Below are positions 1 through 12,541 of a stretch of DNA of 64,000 bases, one piece after another. The notes beneath the pieces were generated by a model. That model was given only the letters and a program-made list of their open reading frames with translations. It ran no database searches and was not told the DNA's origin. This stretch comes from Sporothrix humicola. Lineage: Eukaryota; Ascomycota; Sordariomycetes; Ophiostomatales; Ophiostomataceae. The translations under genes and the position numbers were made by a program. Location of the stretch: positions 806,001-870,000 of the forward strand of contig WNYE01000002.1 of assembly GCA_021396245.1 (NCBI GenBank). Reading direction: 5' to 3'. Position 1 is the first letter of the stretch; each line of letters opens with the position of its first letter.

Positions 1-52
1 ATACATGGGAATAGCCATAATAAAATCCATACAAAACGATAACCAATACAGT

Positions 53-883
53 ATGGCATCGACAAACAGAGCATCGCGAAAACTGGAGGGTCGTGTGGCT
101 GTGGTGACCGGCTCGTCGTCTGGGATGGGCCGGGCCATTGCACTTGGACTTGCGGCTGAGGGGGCCCACGTTGTCTGCGCTGACCTCAAGCCCGAAGCGT
201 CGCAAAATGGATTCGAAGTCGACAAGCATATACCGACACACGAAGTGATTGCGCAGAACGGCGGTCGCAGCGCTTTCCAAAAGTGCGACATGGGCAAAAC
301 GGACGATATTGTCAACCTGATGGAGTTTACAGTCAAGACCTTTGGCAAACTGAACATCGTTGTCAACAATGCTGGTCTGTGGCTGCCCCTCCGCGACTTT
401 GCAGAGGAAACCGACGAGATGTGGGACGCCATGATGGGAATCAATGGCAAAGGCACAGCAACCTCCATGAGACTAGCCATTCGGCAGTTCCTGAAACAAG
501 AAATTGATGAATCCGGGTCGAGGGGCAGGATTGTCAACATTTCATCGTCTGCCGGCATCACTGCTGTTCGACGAGAAGCCACATACGCTGCGAGCAAGGC
601 GGCCGTATCCATGTTGACGCGCAATGTGGCCCTTGATCACGCAAAAGATTCAATCAACGTCAACGCGGTCTGCCCAGGCGTTGTCAGGACCGCCATGGCC
701 AGCACAAATTTTAAAGACCCGGCCATTATCTCAGAGATGAAGAAAGGCACGCCGTGGCCGCGTCTTGGCGAACCGTCGGACATTGCCAAGGTTGTTGTCT
801 TTTTGTGTACGGACGATGCACAATGGGTGACGGGGCAGAACATTGCAGTTGATGGAGGATTCACAGCTGGTATTCCTTTGTAA
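53..883 (+). CDS. Short-chain dehydrogenase/reductase (classical SDR)
   Basis: This is an NAD(P)-dependent alcohol/ketone oxidoreductase of the classical SDR family, 276 residues from the ATG at 53 and apparently without introns. The sequence shows the cofactor motif TGSSSGMG at residues 19-26, NNAG near 105, a catalytic serine in the ISSSAG stretch and the YAASK active-site motif near 178. The C-terminal DGGFTAGIPL tail is typical of the family. An in-frame ATG at 5 would add 16 residues that do not look conserved, so the downstream start is preferred; an exon left of the window cannot be excluded. It converges on the sugar transporter that ends at 1062. The substrate cannot be told from sequence. 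Confidence 0.85.
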   Translation: MASTNRASRKLEGRVAVVTGSSSGMGRAIALGLAAEGAHVVCADLKPEASQNGFEVDKHIPTHEVIAQNGGRSAFQKCDMGKTDDIVNLMEFTVKTFGKLNIVVNNAGLWLPLRDFAEETDEMWDAMMGINGKGTATSMRLAIRQFLKQEIDESGSRGRIVNISSSAGITAVRREATYAASKAAVSMLTRNVALDHAKDSINVNAVCPGVVRTAMASTNFKDPAIISEMKKGTPWPRLGEPSDIAKVVVFLCTDDAQWVTGQNIAVDGGFTAGIPL

Positions 884-1061
884 TCATACTCTTGCTATGG
901 ACATAATTGCTGAGTTGAGATATGAATAGAACTTTTCTACTGTGGTATTAATAGTATATGTACATGGCGGCCTTCACCCCGTGGCCACCGGACTTTATAT
1001 ATGAACAGGGCTTCTTTTAACCATACACGCAGATCTTTGGTGAATGGTATTTGGCAGAACA

Positions 1062-2773
1062 TTACTGAAATTCACGGTGGTTCGCTTCGGCGACAGAGAC
1101 CACCATCCCCTTTGCCTGCTTGTCGTCGTGATCCATCTCGATATCCTCGGTGTGGTACGAGCCAAACTTGCGCAGTGGCACGCCCTGGTGGAACAGCACG
1201 TCAATCTCCTCGAGTGACTTGCCCTTGCACTCCGGAATGCAAAAGTACGTAAAGACCATTGCAAGGAACGAGAATGCGCCAAAGATGAAGCCTACCTTGG
1301 AGTTGAGGTTGGCATAGGGTGCGTACAGAAGGTAGGGGATGGTAAAGTTGACGGCAAACTGGAAGAAGACGTTGACGATGGAAGCCGTGCGCTGGGTTGC
1401 ATCACGCAGCCGGAGAGGAGCAACCTCGGTCGTGACAACGTAGGTGAGCGGTGCCCAGGCAAAGATGAAGCCGCAGCCGAAAATCGTGACCATGGCGACA
1501 ATGGCGACCTTGACGCTGTACGACGGGTCATTGACGAGACCGAGGCCGCCCATGGTCATGATAGCGGCAAACTGGACACCGCCAGAAATCAAAAGAAGAG
1601 GGCGGCGGCCAACACGGTCATTGAGGTACAGGCCAATGCCCATAGTGACCAAGTAACAGCACAGGTTGACAACGGCCATGGTGAAGGCGTTGACGGTGCC
1701 CAGGCCAGAAATAAAGATGGAGCTGTACGACGAGACAAATGCCTGGCCGGTGACCTGCTGGAAAATGTTGACGCCGATGACCACGGCTGTCCGCTTGCGG
1801 TTCATCTTGTTGAAGAGCTCCACCCACTTGCCCTGCTCAGGCATGCTGCGCAGACTCGTTTGCAGAAACTCAAACTCGGCCTCGATTTCCTCATCGGTGA
1901 GAGTACCTTGTCGGAGCTTCTGCAGATTGGCGCGGGCCTCCTCCGTCCGTTCTTTGGTGAGGAGCCAGCGAGGTGACTGACGCAGAAATGTCAGTGATAA
2001 AATCTGGGGACAGATACAGATCAATATTAACATACCTCGGGGATCAGCCAGACGACGCAGATGATGATCACAGGCACAACAAAAAAGAGACCCATAGGGA
2101 TTCTCCAGGCAGCGTTGGAGGTCAAGGTGCTGGTGCCCCGCGCAATGCAGTTGACGATGAGGCCACCGGTCTGATGATGGATATTAGCGGTGCATCCAAT
2201 AATCAAGTTACGACTTGTAATTCCGACTTACCACGAGGCTGAACTGATATGAGCCGACAGTGATACCACGAATCGGCGCAGGCATGATCTCAGACATGAA
2301 GATGGGCATCACAGACAGTTCCATGCCGATATAGATATCTACTTTGAATTAGAGACGGCTCACATCGACGGAAGGTACACTTTGCACTCACAGAAAAGAA
2401 TCCGGCCGGCCAGGATCTGGTCGCGTGTCTCCGAACTGATGACGATGGCAGCCGCAACAAGTGCCCAGCAGCTCATGGCAAAGATGCACATGCGCCGACC
2501 CCATCGTGCACTGACAAGACTGCCGATGATGACACCGACGGCGAAGCCAATGTAGTTCAGACTGTCGAACAGCGACAGCCAGTACGTGATGAGGGCGTAC
2601 TTCTTTTTCTTTTCGTCGTATTCACCGAATTGCTTGGCAAACGGCGCCATGGCCTGGGTCGTGCCGAACCCCTGGTTGTCGAAGCCATAGTTGAGCGTCG
2701 ACAGGAAAATGACAAAGAACGACTTGGCGAGAGTCGCATTGAAGTGCTTTGTGATGTGCGAGAATGGATGCAT
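1062..2773 (-). CDS. MFS sugar transporter (SP family)
   Basis: This is a plasma-membrane sugar/H+ symporter of the major facilitator superfamily. Four exons (2773-2392, 2338-2232, 2170-2036, 1976-1062) join in frame to 512 residues, the normal length. Hallmarks are GRILFYIYIGMEL with a following SEIMPAPIRG loop, the PESPRWLL motif at the third exon junction, the NDRVGRRPLLL loop between the middle helices and a C-terminal PECKGKSLEEID signature. The start at 2773 follows from the family-like MHPFSHITKHFNA beginning; an upstream ATG gives an unlikely extension. Its neighbour is an intracellular-looking GH3 beta-glucosidase, so it may import a glucoside or the released sugar. The exact substrate is inferred only. 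Confidence 0.85.
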
Positions 2774-3494
2774 TGTGGAGGTGGTGGGCAAATGTGGTCG
2801 AAGAGGAACAAAGGAAATAAAAAAGAGCAAGGCTCTGACTTCAAAAAGGGGAGATGAGAATTAAATCATAGATCGCCATGGATTCAATGGGCCACGAGAG
2901 GAGGATGCATTGCATGGGATCGGCGATGTCGTTGGGATATAAAAACAAATGCAACCACGCGCTTACCCCATGGGCCACGACGTCTGCTGGGAAATAAAAT
3001 CCGGAGAAGTCTTGACAGACACGCATGGGCCACTATGACCGTGGTCGGAGCCAGGAAAGAGGAAATAGACGAGACGATCACAGGGCTCTGTGTTAGCGCT
3101 CCTACTCGGAACTCCCGAGTCGTAAGGGCGAAAAACTTCATAAAAATCTTCATTAACAATGAGGCTAGCAGGCATTGAAATATTGACTGTCTAACCAGAA
3201 TGTGAAATATGGTGAACAAAGGCTAGACAGCGCGATCTTATTCCCGGAGTCGGCTGGCGTTGGTGCAAATTGTCAGAACAGAACACTGACAATGCAATTC
3301 ATGCGCGAATAATATTGCAGTGGCATTTGATACACCTTGTTTACGATACAAATTTTGGTGTAACGGCAAACGAGGTGAGAAAAAAAGCACATCGTATGTG
3401 AAACAGTGTATCTTAACGAGAAAGGATGTGTTTTAAACTGAATTTATCTATCAAATATAATAATTATGGCTTCACATGAGGGCGATATTTATGA
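2774..3494. other. Intergenic region upstream of the sugar transporter
   Basis: No gene is visible in these 0.7 kb. They hold the promoter of the leftward transporter and the 3' flank of the GH3 gene. Open frames here are short and lack domain-like sequence. I found no CGGA-N6-TCCG palindrome. Confidence 0.5.
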
Positions 3495-5370
3495 TCATTT
3501 TGCGGCATATCGCAATCCGTGGCCAAATCGGAAAGCCGGATCCTTTGTATCGTAGGGAACGTCAGAACGAGACTCTTCGACCGCCTCCATCGACGAAGGC
3601 AGGTCGAACGGCAACTTCCCCTCCGGTGCTGCATTCCCCAAGACCACGTCCAAGAAGGCACGGGCGCTGCTGCCATAGCTGACCATCAATGCTTCCGCCG
3701 ATAAAGCGATCTCCGGAACAATGGCCGGGCGATCCAGGTAGAGGTCGACAATGGTCGGCACAGCTGTGTAAATTCGTTGTTGCCGTTCCTTTTCGGCATC
3801 CGAGAATTCGAGAGAACCTGCGTGGAACATGCTCTCAAACCCACCAGGACGAGCCTCATAGGGCGCCCGCAGCCGTAGAAGAGCGAGATCTGCTTCTTCC
3901 CGTGAAGATACCACAGAAAATCCTCTGGCTGTCACCAAAGTCGGGTCGATGCCTTCAACGTACACCTTCTTTCCTTGCGAGTCCTTCAGCGGGAGGTAGT
4001 CGTTTTTGTTCGTCAAAAGGGTGAATGCTCGGCGCTGGGCATCCAGTCCTTGTGCCAAGAAGTCGGCGTTGCCAACTACCCTCAGAGCCTCGTCGACGTC
4101 GACAAACGGATCCTCAAACAAACCGAGCACGAATTTTTCACGCAACAATTTGCGGACAGAGGCATCGAGGCGCTCCACAGACAAGCGGCCCTCATCCACC
4201 AGCTGAACAACCAGCTCGGGACGGGACTCTCCACCAAGCTGGTCGCAGCCGGCCTCGATAATCTTGAGTACACGATCGGCCTCGTCCAGATGCTCTACGC
4301 CCCATGCCCGTGCTGGCATATCTTGGCCGGCAATCGTGCTGTCTGTCACAAGACCCCAGTCAGTGCAGACGATGCCGTCAAATTCCAGCGTCTCTCGAAG
4401 CAGGCCCGTGATCACTCCCTTGTTGAAGGCGAAGCCGACTTCCTCGTATTCCGTGCCGATCGGCATGCCGTAGTCTGAGATACAAAAACAGGCAGTGTCA
4501 GTAGGAGTCATATTGTATGTTGCATAAATGGAGGAGTTCCTTACATGGCATCATTTGGCTTCCTCCAGCGGCAATGGCTGCCTCGAATGGCTTCATATGA
4601 TAGTCAAAGTTGTTACCAGGATATACCTGCTCGCGTCCATAGGCAAAATGAGGGTCCTCTCCGTCCTTCTGGGGACCGCCTCCGGGAAAGTGTTTGGTCA
4701 TCGTCGTGACAGACTTCGGGCCTAGGCTGGGACCCTGGAATCCACGAATGTACGCACCGACAAGATTTGAAGCCAGGTCTGCATCTTCACCCATTGTTTT
4801 GCCGATCCGGGACCACCGTGGCTCGGTAGTCAAGTCGACCTGCGGATGCAAAGCAAGCCTGATTCCCAGGGCCAGGTACTCTTGGCGGGCAATATCGGCA
4901 AACTTCTCGACAAGGTCCGCGGATCGCAGCGCGGCAAGACCAAGTGTTTCCGGCCACTGAGACATGGCGCCGGCATTGAAGCCCGTTCCGGCGTTGTCGG
5001 CAAAGTGGTTGCGCGGATCGCTTGACAAGGTGACGGGAATTCCTAGGCGTGTTTCCCGCGCAAGCTTCTGCAGGCGGTTGTGCCACTCGACCATTTCGCG
5101 GACATTTGTGATGGGCCCAAGGAGGTTGAAGTGGTTCATGAGCTTGGTGCCCACAACCTCGTCTGTTGGTGGCACATTGAACTTTGCGTTGTGCTCAGAA
5201 ACAAGCTGCCCGCCAGGGCCCATCAGGATGATGTCTTGGAAGAGCAACCCCGCCTTCTCCGCCGTCGTCATTCTCGAGAGCAGGTCGTCGACTCGTTTAT
5301 CAACTGGCAGTGATGCATCCTTGTACGGCAGGACGGGCGGGGCGTCGTGATAAGTGTCTTTTGAGGCCAT
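3495..5370 (-). CDS. Glycoside hydrolase family 3 beta-glucosidase-like enzyme
   Basis: This retaining GH3 hydrolase probably removes terminal beta-linked glucose from a glycoside. Two exons (5370-4545 and 4474-3495) give 601 residues covering the N-terminal barrel and the C-terminal alpha/beta domain, shorter than secreted fungal GH3 enzymes that also carry a fibronectin-like domain. The likely catalytic nucleophile is Asp314 in IVCTDWGL, and KHFPGGG is the substrate-pocket motif near the end of exon 1. The intron joins MMP to YYGMP cleanly. From the ATG at 5370 the protein begins MASKDTYHDAPP, with no signal peptide, so it is probably cytosolic; an ATG at 5505 gives a Ser/Thr-rich extension that is not signal-like either. 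The adjacent transporter and aryl aldehyde dehydrogenase fit glycoside use. Confidence 0.85.
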
Positions 5371-5929
5371 ATTCGTTGTTGGAACGTCCTTTGCGTAGTT
5401 TGGGTAGTTCGTGTTGTAGAAGGTTGAAGTTGAGATGTGTTTAGGTGAGCTGGAGAAAGATGGAGAAGGTAAGTTCGTTAAATTCGGCGCTAAGGTGGTC
5501 AACAATCAATCAGCATGAAATGATGCGCCGATTTCAATGCAGCGTGGATAATTCTTGTAAAAAAAATAAACCATTCGAAAGGGCCCGGAGACGAAAGGCA
5601 GACGCAATTAAGCTTTTTGCCGCAATTGGGGAAGAATAAATGATTCATTGTTTTCATGTATCTTACTACCCCAACTTTCAGTTATCCACCAAAAAAATAA
5701 CAGGGATAAACGACGCCGCGTTATCCATGAGGCCTACGAGCATCACTGGCATTTTCGTCGCCGTTGCGCGATGTCGGAAGTGCTGAAGGCGCCGGATTTT
5801 CCGGTGAACCAAATTGAAATACCTTCTACCCAAGGTGAACATCAATAGCGTCAACTGACGGGTGATGGGAATATGCCGGCTGGTGCTTCCTTCAAGACCC
5901 ACACCATCTCCGCATGTAATCCTCATAGT
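5371..5929. other. Intergenic region: GH3 promoter and 3' flank of a regulator
   Basis: No gene is seen. The stretch holds the promoter of the leftward GH3 gene and the 3' flank of the regulator that ends at 5930. A CGG-N5-CCG element lies near 5796, with a different spacing from the palindromes of the right-hand cluster. Confidence 0.4.
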
Positions 5930-8565
5930 TCATAATTGAAACCCGGCATTCGGCAAGCATACATTCCCAAACAAGTCAACATCTTGCAGTCCTTCCAGAA
6001 GGCTGGCCATATCCTGGAAGGAATAATCCAATATCTGCTGACCAACGAATGGAGAGCCCTCAAAGTCCGCGCCAGAAGACAGCAGTGTTTCGCCGTCTGC
6101 CGGTACTGGTCCAATCTGGCCAAATGGGACCATGACGCCGCAGTTGGTGACCGTCTCGTCGACCTCGCGTAGGTGGCGCTTGAGAATTTCGGCGCACTTT
6201 CTGGCCACGACAGACTCGTCCATCGCATTGAGAATCTCAACAGACATCTCCACGAGCCGCACAAGCGAAGAAATGCCGCCGGCGCGGGCCCGTTTGATAT
6301 ATGACAGGAGCGCGGCGGCAGCGACCATGATATACGTTGTGTTGTACCACCATGTGCGGAAGTAGACATGAAGACGGAACGTCTCGTGCATGAGCTCGAT
6401 TGTCCGTTGTGCTGAGGATACGCATTTGTTGGCGCATTGGAACAGAGCGCCAAGAGCAGGCGTGTTTCCCAGGCTGGCGTTGTTCACATAGAGGTCTATG
6501 AAACCGCGGAACAACGCGAGCTTGACGTTGTAGTAGCGCAGCTCCAGCACTGGCTTCTGGCGGCGACACCACTCAGGCTCCCGCAGAGAATCAGCTGACA
6601 TGCTTGCAGAAGAGCCAGCTTGTATGAAAGGCGGCAGGCTCATGAACCAGGCATCTAGTTCTTGCTCCAGATGAAATGCTGTGCTGGTCTGTTCGATTCG
6701 TTGGGAGGCTGCCTCGGTGTAGAATAAAGATACCTTCCTCACAATGTGGGAGAAGTCAACCATGCAGGGGATGATTGCGTGGATAGACATGTCTTTTTCG
6801 GGTATGCGGCAGTTGTGGTATGCATCGAGGCCAAGTGTGTCTGGTCGGCCTAGGGCAAAGCTCATTTCGACTTCTAGAGAATACAGGCCCCACCACGTCC
6901 TTGATAGTTCTTCAGAACGTTTGGCCGGTATTGCTGGATTGTCGCGGTTGAAGCCAGCAGATATGCAAGTGCGCACAACGCGGCCGAGGAATGTCCAAGC
7001 CACTGTTGGTTGTCAAGTTAGTCTCGGGAAAGCCATCAAATATATGCGATAGCAGTACGGTCAGAGACTCACAGTGTGGTGTCAGTTCATTCTGACATAT
7101 TTTGGCCTGGAAGTTGTGAGAAAAGAGTTAGTTGCCATGGAACAGTGACATGTACATTGGACGATGGGCTTCCCTGCCAGGATCATACCATGAAATAGAG
7201 ACAGTGCACGGTCTCGAGATCGTTCGAGAACTGCAGCTGGTTGAGGTAGTCCAAGGCCTCGTTGAATAGTTTGCGGCTCCATTCGAAGCGGGTGCGTCCA
7301 CCCAGCCTTTCCTCGGCCCAGCTATGTGTAAGCGAGCCGATGGCGAGCAGACTGAGATACATGGCGATAAAGCTCTTTGACGGCTGGGGCGCGTGGCCAA
7401 ACCAAAGCGCATTGGCTCGGGCCATGAACGATTCCTTGTCCACAAAGGGGTTGACGTAGTGTATGCCTGAAAAGTACGCCTCGATGAACACATGGGCATG
7501 TGTAGCATAGAAATTCTCCTTGCCAGCGTCGTGTCTCTCTTTGCTCGGCGGTGCTTGTGTTGGCTTCATCAGGCGCTGGGCAAATGCATGGTTGTGCATG
7601 GCCGTGACAAGAGAGGCGCTGGGATTTGGAGACTGTTTATCGTGAGGACCGACGCGGGATGTGCGCTCCAAGTCGCCCACAAAGGACATGGACGACGTGT
7701 TGCCATGGAACTCGACCCCGTTGGTGTGCTCGTTGAGGTCGGTGATCTCGCTGTCATGCGGTGACTGTGTGGTGTCGTTTGCGCCACTTGCCGTGAAGAC
7801 GTTCGGCGGGTGTGGCGGTGCACTTTCGTGGCGTACAAGTGCCAGCGAATTGCCAACAGAAGACATGGCGGAGGTCGCTCCTGCCGCGGCAACATCGTGC
7901 TCCCTTTGGGCAGGAGCTGGATGGGGTGTGTGTATGTGTGCTCGGGGTGAATTTGAGCTGTGTTGTCGTGGTTTGGAATCAGGCTGGCGGGAAACCCGTG
8001 TTGATTCCGGCGCAATAGTCGGAGAGGATGCGGATGTCGGATCCGGAGTCTGGATAGCAATGGTGGCCCTGTTCTGTGGTGCCAGATTGGAGTTTGCTGC
8101 CGCAGCACGCTCGAAGAATTCGAGTCTTGAGACAAGCTCTTCAACTCGTAGCTCGAGCGTTCGTGTGTAGCTAAGGAAGGACGCGGGGTCCAATGTCAGT
8201 GATTGTGTTCACCATGGGGAACTGGATGTCGACATGTCCCAACTTACGCAGGATCTTGGCCCTCGATGTGTGGCCGCAAAATGCGTCCGTAGGTACACTC
8301 TGAGCCGGACTCTGTGGAGAGCAGGTATTAGCAATTGTCGTCGATGTGAGATACCACACGCCGTGCATCGTGAGGGGCACATACTGGTGCAGTGCGAGCA
8401 TGTTGGATACAGCTCGTCGCACTTGTATTTCTTGTTTCGACACCGCTCGCAGGCCTGTACTGCGCGGGGCCGTTTGCGCTTGCGCGCCGTGTTTCCCGTC
8501 CGATCGGCATTGGATGAGGGAGCTGTCGTCGGCGGCGGCGTGCTAAAGGCCTCTGTGGTCTCCAT
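5930..8565 (-). CDS. Zn2Cys6 fungal transcription factor
   Basis: This is a binuclear zinc-cluster activator. Five exons (8565-8385, 8311-8248, 8170-7189, 7106-7073, 7002-5930) join to 777 residues. The six zinc cysteines are C39, C42, C49, C56, C59 and C66, the last supplied by exon 2 (SGSECTYGR). A heptad-like stretch (TLELRVEELVSRLEFFE) follows as the dimerisation coil, then a Ser/Pro-rich linker and a fungal-specific transcription factor domain with the FSGIHYVNPFVDKE start and the WWGLYSLEVEMSFALGRP motif. It lies between the GH3 gene and the divergent aldehyde dehydrogenase, so it probably controls one or both. That target assignment is inference. Confidence 0.88.
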
Positions 8566-9419
8566 GGTTGTGAGACGGTATGTATTCTGCGATGAAGGGC
8601 AAATGCAGGCACTCTGTGCGAGGTGGGCCTGTTTGAGATTGGTCGCGATGGAGACGGGGGATTGTCGTACAAGGAGCTGGCCGTACAATCGTGACCGTGT
8701 ACGTCGTACAGAGAACTGGACGTGCGATTGTCGTCTGCGTTGATTGTCGCTGGCCCCTGTTTTCTGTTATCTGTGCTGATGTGCTGATGTGCTGATGTGC
8801 TGTCGTTGCTGAAATTGCTTTTTTCCCCTTGTCGCGTGGAAGTTGCGAAGGAAGGCGCTGTTTGGGATGGATGGGGCCTGGGCTTGAAGACTCCAGCCAC
8901 TGGCTGGCCCCATCGCCACAGGCCCCTCGTGCACCTGTGACTTCCTTTTTTTGTCCTTTGTGTGATGTTTTCTCCGCACGTGCAGTCCCCTGTAATTCTC
9001 CTGGTTAGCGCTTCCCCGCAAGCCTAGCGCCAAATAGCGTGCGGAGTTAGTGGAGCAGTCACCTGTCAGTGTCCAGTCGAGCCAACCTGCCAAGGCAAGA
9101 AGAATGGAGGGCAGTCGCAGTCGGGAATTCCGAGTCAGCACTTTAGTGTGTCGGTCGGTTCTTGCCGTGTTGAGCCAGAAGAATGCACCACTTAGGAGGA
9201 GGGGCTACAGTGACAGGATTAGAAGTCCGTGGGTCGGTCGCCGACCGGAGGATCGCGAATGACGAGTGACGGAGCACGGGGAGAGATTTTTTTTCATTGT
9301 CGAAACGTTCACATAAACAATACGGCAGACACGTCGCACTTTTGTTTAGCGAAGCGCCGACTGTCTGTTGCTCGCCGTACATCCACAAACCCAACACTTC
9401 ACTGCAAAACAACAACACA
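8566..9419. promoter_or_regulatory. Divergent promoter region, regulator / aldehyde dehydrogenase
   Basis: These 0.85 kb separate the start of the leftward Zn2Cys6 regulator (8565) from the rightward aldehyde dehydrogenase (9420) and must hold both promoters. The stretch holds an 8-bp tandem repeat at 8773-8802 and a CA-rich leader just before 9420. No CGGA-N6-TCCG palindrome was seen. Confidence 0.5.
8773..8802. repeat. Tandem repeat of the 8-mer GTGCTGAT
   Basis: Three full units and a partial fourth of GTGCTGAT occur head to tail in the 5' flank of the regulator. It is a simple minisatellite-like repeat and may vary in length between strains. Confidence 0.8.
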
Positions 9420-11200
9420 ATGGCATCTACGGACGCAACGACAACGCTTGCCACCTTCGGGCTGGTCATCAACGGCGAGAATATCGACACAGCCACCGAC
9501 ACATTTCCCGTGCTGGACCCCATAACCCAGAACATCGTCCACTACGCACCAGCTGCCACAGAGGCCCACGCACAGGCTGCCGTGGCCGCGGCCGAGGCGG
9601 CCTTTGAGACATGGCGAGACACGACCCCCATCGAGCGCCGCAACATCATGCTCAAGGCGGTCGAGGTCTTGGAGTCTAAAAAGGACGAGCTGGTCAAGGC
9701 CATGGTCGAGGAGACGGGCGCCAAGCCGAGCTGGGCAGCCTTCAACATCAAGACCGGGTTGGGCTTCGTCCATGAAGCGGCCGGCATGGCGACACAAATC
9801 AAAGGCGACCTGCTGCAAAGCAACGACCGGGGAACGCTGGCCATGGTGTTCCGGGAGCCATGCGGTGTTATTCTTGGCATTGCCCCGTGGAATGCGCCGA
9901 TTGTATGTTTGAGTTGCTTTTGGGCGTTTTGTCTTTCCTTTTTCAACATGCCAACATCTCTAACAAGCTCTTGCCATCATTAGATTCTTGGCATCCGTGC
10001 CTTTATCACGCCGCTGATTTGCGGTAACACCGTCATCCTCAAGGCATCTGAGAACAGCCCGCGGACCCAGTATCTCCTCGTCGACGCCTTCCGCGAGGCT
10101 GGGCTGCCTGCTGGTGTGCTCAACTTTATTTGCTGTCCGCGTTCCAGTGCAAGTGTGGTGACAGAGACAATGATCAGCCATCCAGCTGTGCAAAGAGTAA
10201 ACTTTACAGGGTCAACCGCCGTTGGCCGCATCATTGCGGCAATGAGTGCCAAGTACCTGAAGCCAACCATTCTCGAGGTACGATCAGGCTTCCTTCTATG
10301 CTGTTTCTAGGAAAATCCGTCGTTAACATTCTTCCTCTTCCCAGCTTGGCGGTAAAGCACCCATGGTTGTCCTGAAGCATGCCAATGTGGCGGAAGCCGT
10401 TCGTGCTGCTGCTTTTGGAGCCATGCAGCACCAAGGCCAAATCTGCATGTAAGTCATGCACTCCACAAACTCTATCAGCATTGCATGATCATTCTTTCTG
10501 ACATCTTACTACAGGTCCACGGAAAAGATTATTGTTCACAAGTCGGTTGCTGCAGAGTTTGCCAGTCTCTTGAAAGCAAAGGTGGGTTACACTGTTCATT
10601 TTAAAACTTGACGTCTTGCTTGTGCCCAACATTTCGACTAACATGATGGTTTTCTACCCTGGCCAGATCGACTCCCTCCATGCTGCTGATCCCCGCACCG
10701 ACACAACAGCTGCGCTCGGCTCGCTTATCAGCCCCGTTGCTGGAAGACGTTTCGAGAAGCTTGTTGGAGACGCTCTTGAGAAAGGTGCTACTGCAAATGG
10801 CGGTCGATTTGCTGTCGATGGTGCCATTGTGCAGCCGCTCGTGCTCCAAAACGTCCAAAAGGGCATGGACATCTACTACCAGGAATCCTTTGGCCCTGTC
10901 GTCTGCCTGTTCGAGTTTGAGACCGACGAGGAGGCTATCCAGATGGCCAACGACACAGAGTACGGCTTGGTTGCGTCTGTTTTTGGTGACGATATTCAGG
11001 ACGCCCTTGCTGTGGCACGCCGTATCCGCAGCGGTTCTTGCCATATCAATGGCCCCACGGTTCACGATGAGCCACACTTGCCCCTCGGCGGCCAGAAAGC
11101 ATCAGGGTACGGAAAGTTCGGAGGCACGTCTTGCATCAACGAGTTTACTGAGGAGCGTGTTGTCACCATTGCCTCACATGGCCACCATTATCCCATTTGA
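9420..11200 (+). CDS. Aldehyde dehydrogenase, salicylaldehyde/vanillin dehydrogenase type
   Basis: This NAD(P)-dependent enzyme oxidises an aldehyde, probably aromatic, to the acid. Five exons (9420-9902, 9984-10277, 10345-10448, 10515-10581, 10667-11200) give 493 residues. It shows the PWNAP loop of the cofactor site, FTGSTAVGR, the general-base glutamate E259 just before LGGK, the nucleophile C293 in GQICM and the C-terminal ESFGPVV segment. The exon junctions at E259 and just after C293 preserve both catalytic motifs. Its closest look-alike in the window is the aldehyde dehydrogenase at 56495. Proximity to glycosidases suggests it handles the aglycone of a phenolic glycoside, which is inference. 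Confidence 0.88.
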
Positions 11201-11356
11201 TTAGACATGCTCTTCGTAATGGGCGTGGTTGAATTACATATCAAACTATACATAATTTCTAACACCGTACCGTGATATTGACACTGTATTTTTCTCTGGC
11301 CAGTCCATTGACTAAACATGACAGTATACCTGATTTGTCGCTTCACCGGCCAGCCT

Positions 11357-12541
11357 TCAGTCATCGTACCTTCCAACAACATCTGTTATAGTGCCGCCCT
11401 CCCCAACAATAATTTGTTTCTTTTGCAAACTTGCCTTGACAGGATTCCTTGATTGAAAAAGATCCTGGATTTCCTCTAGACTCCAGCCACGTGTCGCAAC
11501 GAAGAAAAAGTAAATGATGACAATTCCAAATGCATCCCATATCACATAAAGCAAATAATACTTTAATCAGAATTTGCAATGGCGATCGGAGGGACATAGG
11601 TATTCATGACCTTGGCGGTGTTGTACATGAAAGCCAGGTATGCCATTCCCCTGGCTCGTGCATTGTATGACAGAGCTTCGACTGTGTAGAGAGATTGCAT
11701 GTGAGTCTGTTTGGCGAAAAGAGAAAGAAAATATAAGCCAGTTTATTATTTCCAAACCTTGGCGTTCTTGGTTTGACTGATTACATACTCATGCAAATGC
11801 AAAGCACACTCGACAAATGTAGAGGAATGCAATGCCTGTACCACCAACAGCTGGCCTGCCGGCCTGCTTTGCCGTGCACGCCGTGATGATGGCCATAGAA
11901 ACGGTCATTCCGGCGCTGGAGCACATGAGGAGCTTGCGTCACCCAAACGTGTGCACAACACTTAGCCCGGCAATAGCAGCAACAGCCATGACTGGGGTCT
12001 GGGTGGTATTCAAAAGCAGCTGTGTGGTGATGCCTACTGTCTTAACTTGAGTGATGTGAGACTGTACGCTCAAAATATACCAAGTGGGAGCAAATAATCA
12101 AAACAAACTGAAAGAACTTACCCATCAGCGGGAAATAATAGCTGGTTGGTGGGAAATCAAGTTAACCGAACCAAGAAATGCACGAAACCAAGAATATGCG
12201 GTATCTGTCTGCCCAGGTTCTGAAAAGAGACCGGAAATACCACCAACGCTTGTCTGAACCGCCCAGCTCAATCACCTCTGCCATCTCTTCGAGTTCAAGG
12301 TTGGCCACCAGAGTGTGGGTTGCCATCTCCGTGGTACTTGATAAGGATGGCTCTCGTGTCGTCCTCGCGTCCTTGGCCACAGTGCCTGTGTGGTTAGTAT
12401 GCGGGCCATGAGATAAAATCAAATTTCAAGACATCAAAAAAGAAAGCATACCATCGAGGGCTTTCCGTAATTGTCCAGATGTCGCATGGGATAATGACAG
12501 ATGGGAGACCCTGTATGGCCAAAGGAAGACGCCATGGATAA
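11357..12541 (-). pseudogene. 5'-truncated, multiply broken MFS sugar transporter
   Basis: This is a relic of a sugar transporter of the lactose-permease-like SP group. Read leftward it begins abruptly with the second-half segment WRLPLAIQGLPSVII and then TESPRW; everything upstream of the central loop is absent. It then shows ELEEMAEVIELG, CISWFG followed by a stop at 12164-12162 where glutamine is usual, then KTVGITTQLLLNTTQTP, a second stop (TGA) where FGRRKLLM is expected, and a C-terminal YTVEALSYNARARGMAY, followed by a frameshift before YYLLYVIWDAFGIVI. The final ETRG-type motif reads ATRGWSLEEIQDLF. Both stops could come from C-to-T changes (CAA to TAA, CGA to TGA). It cannot encode a working transporter. 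Confidence 0.8.
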
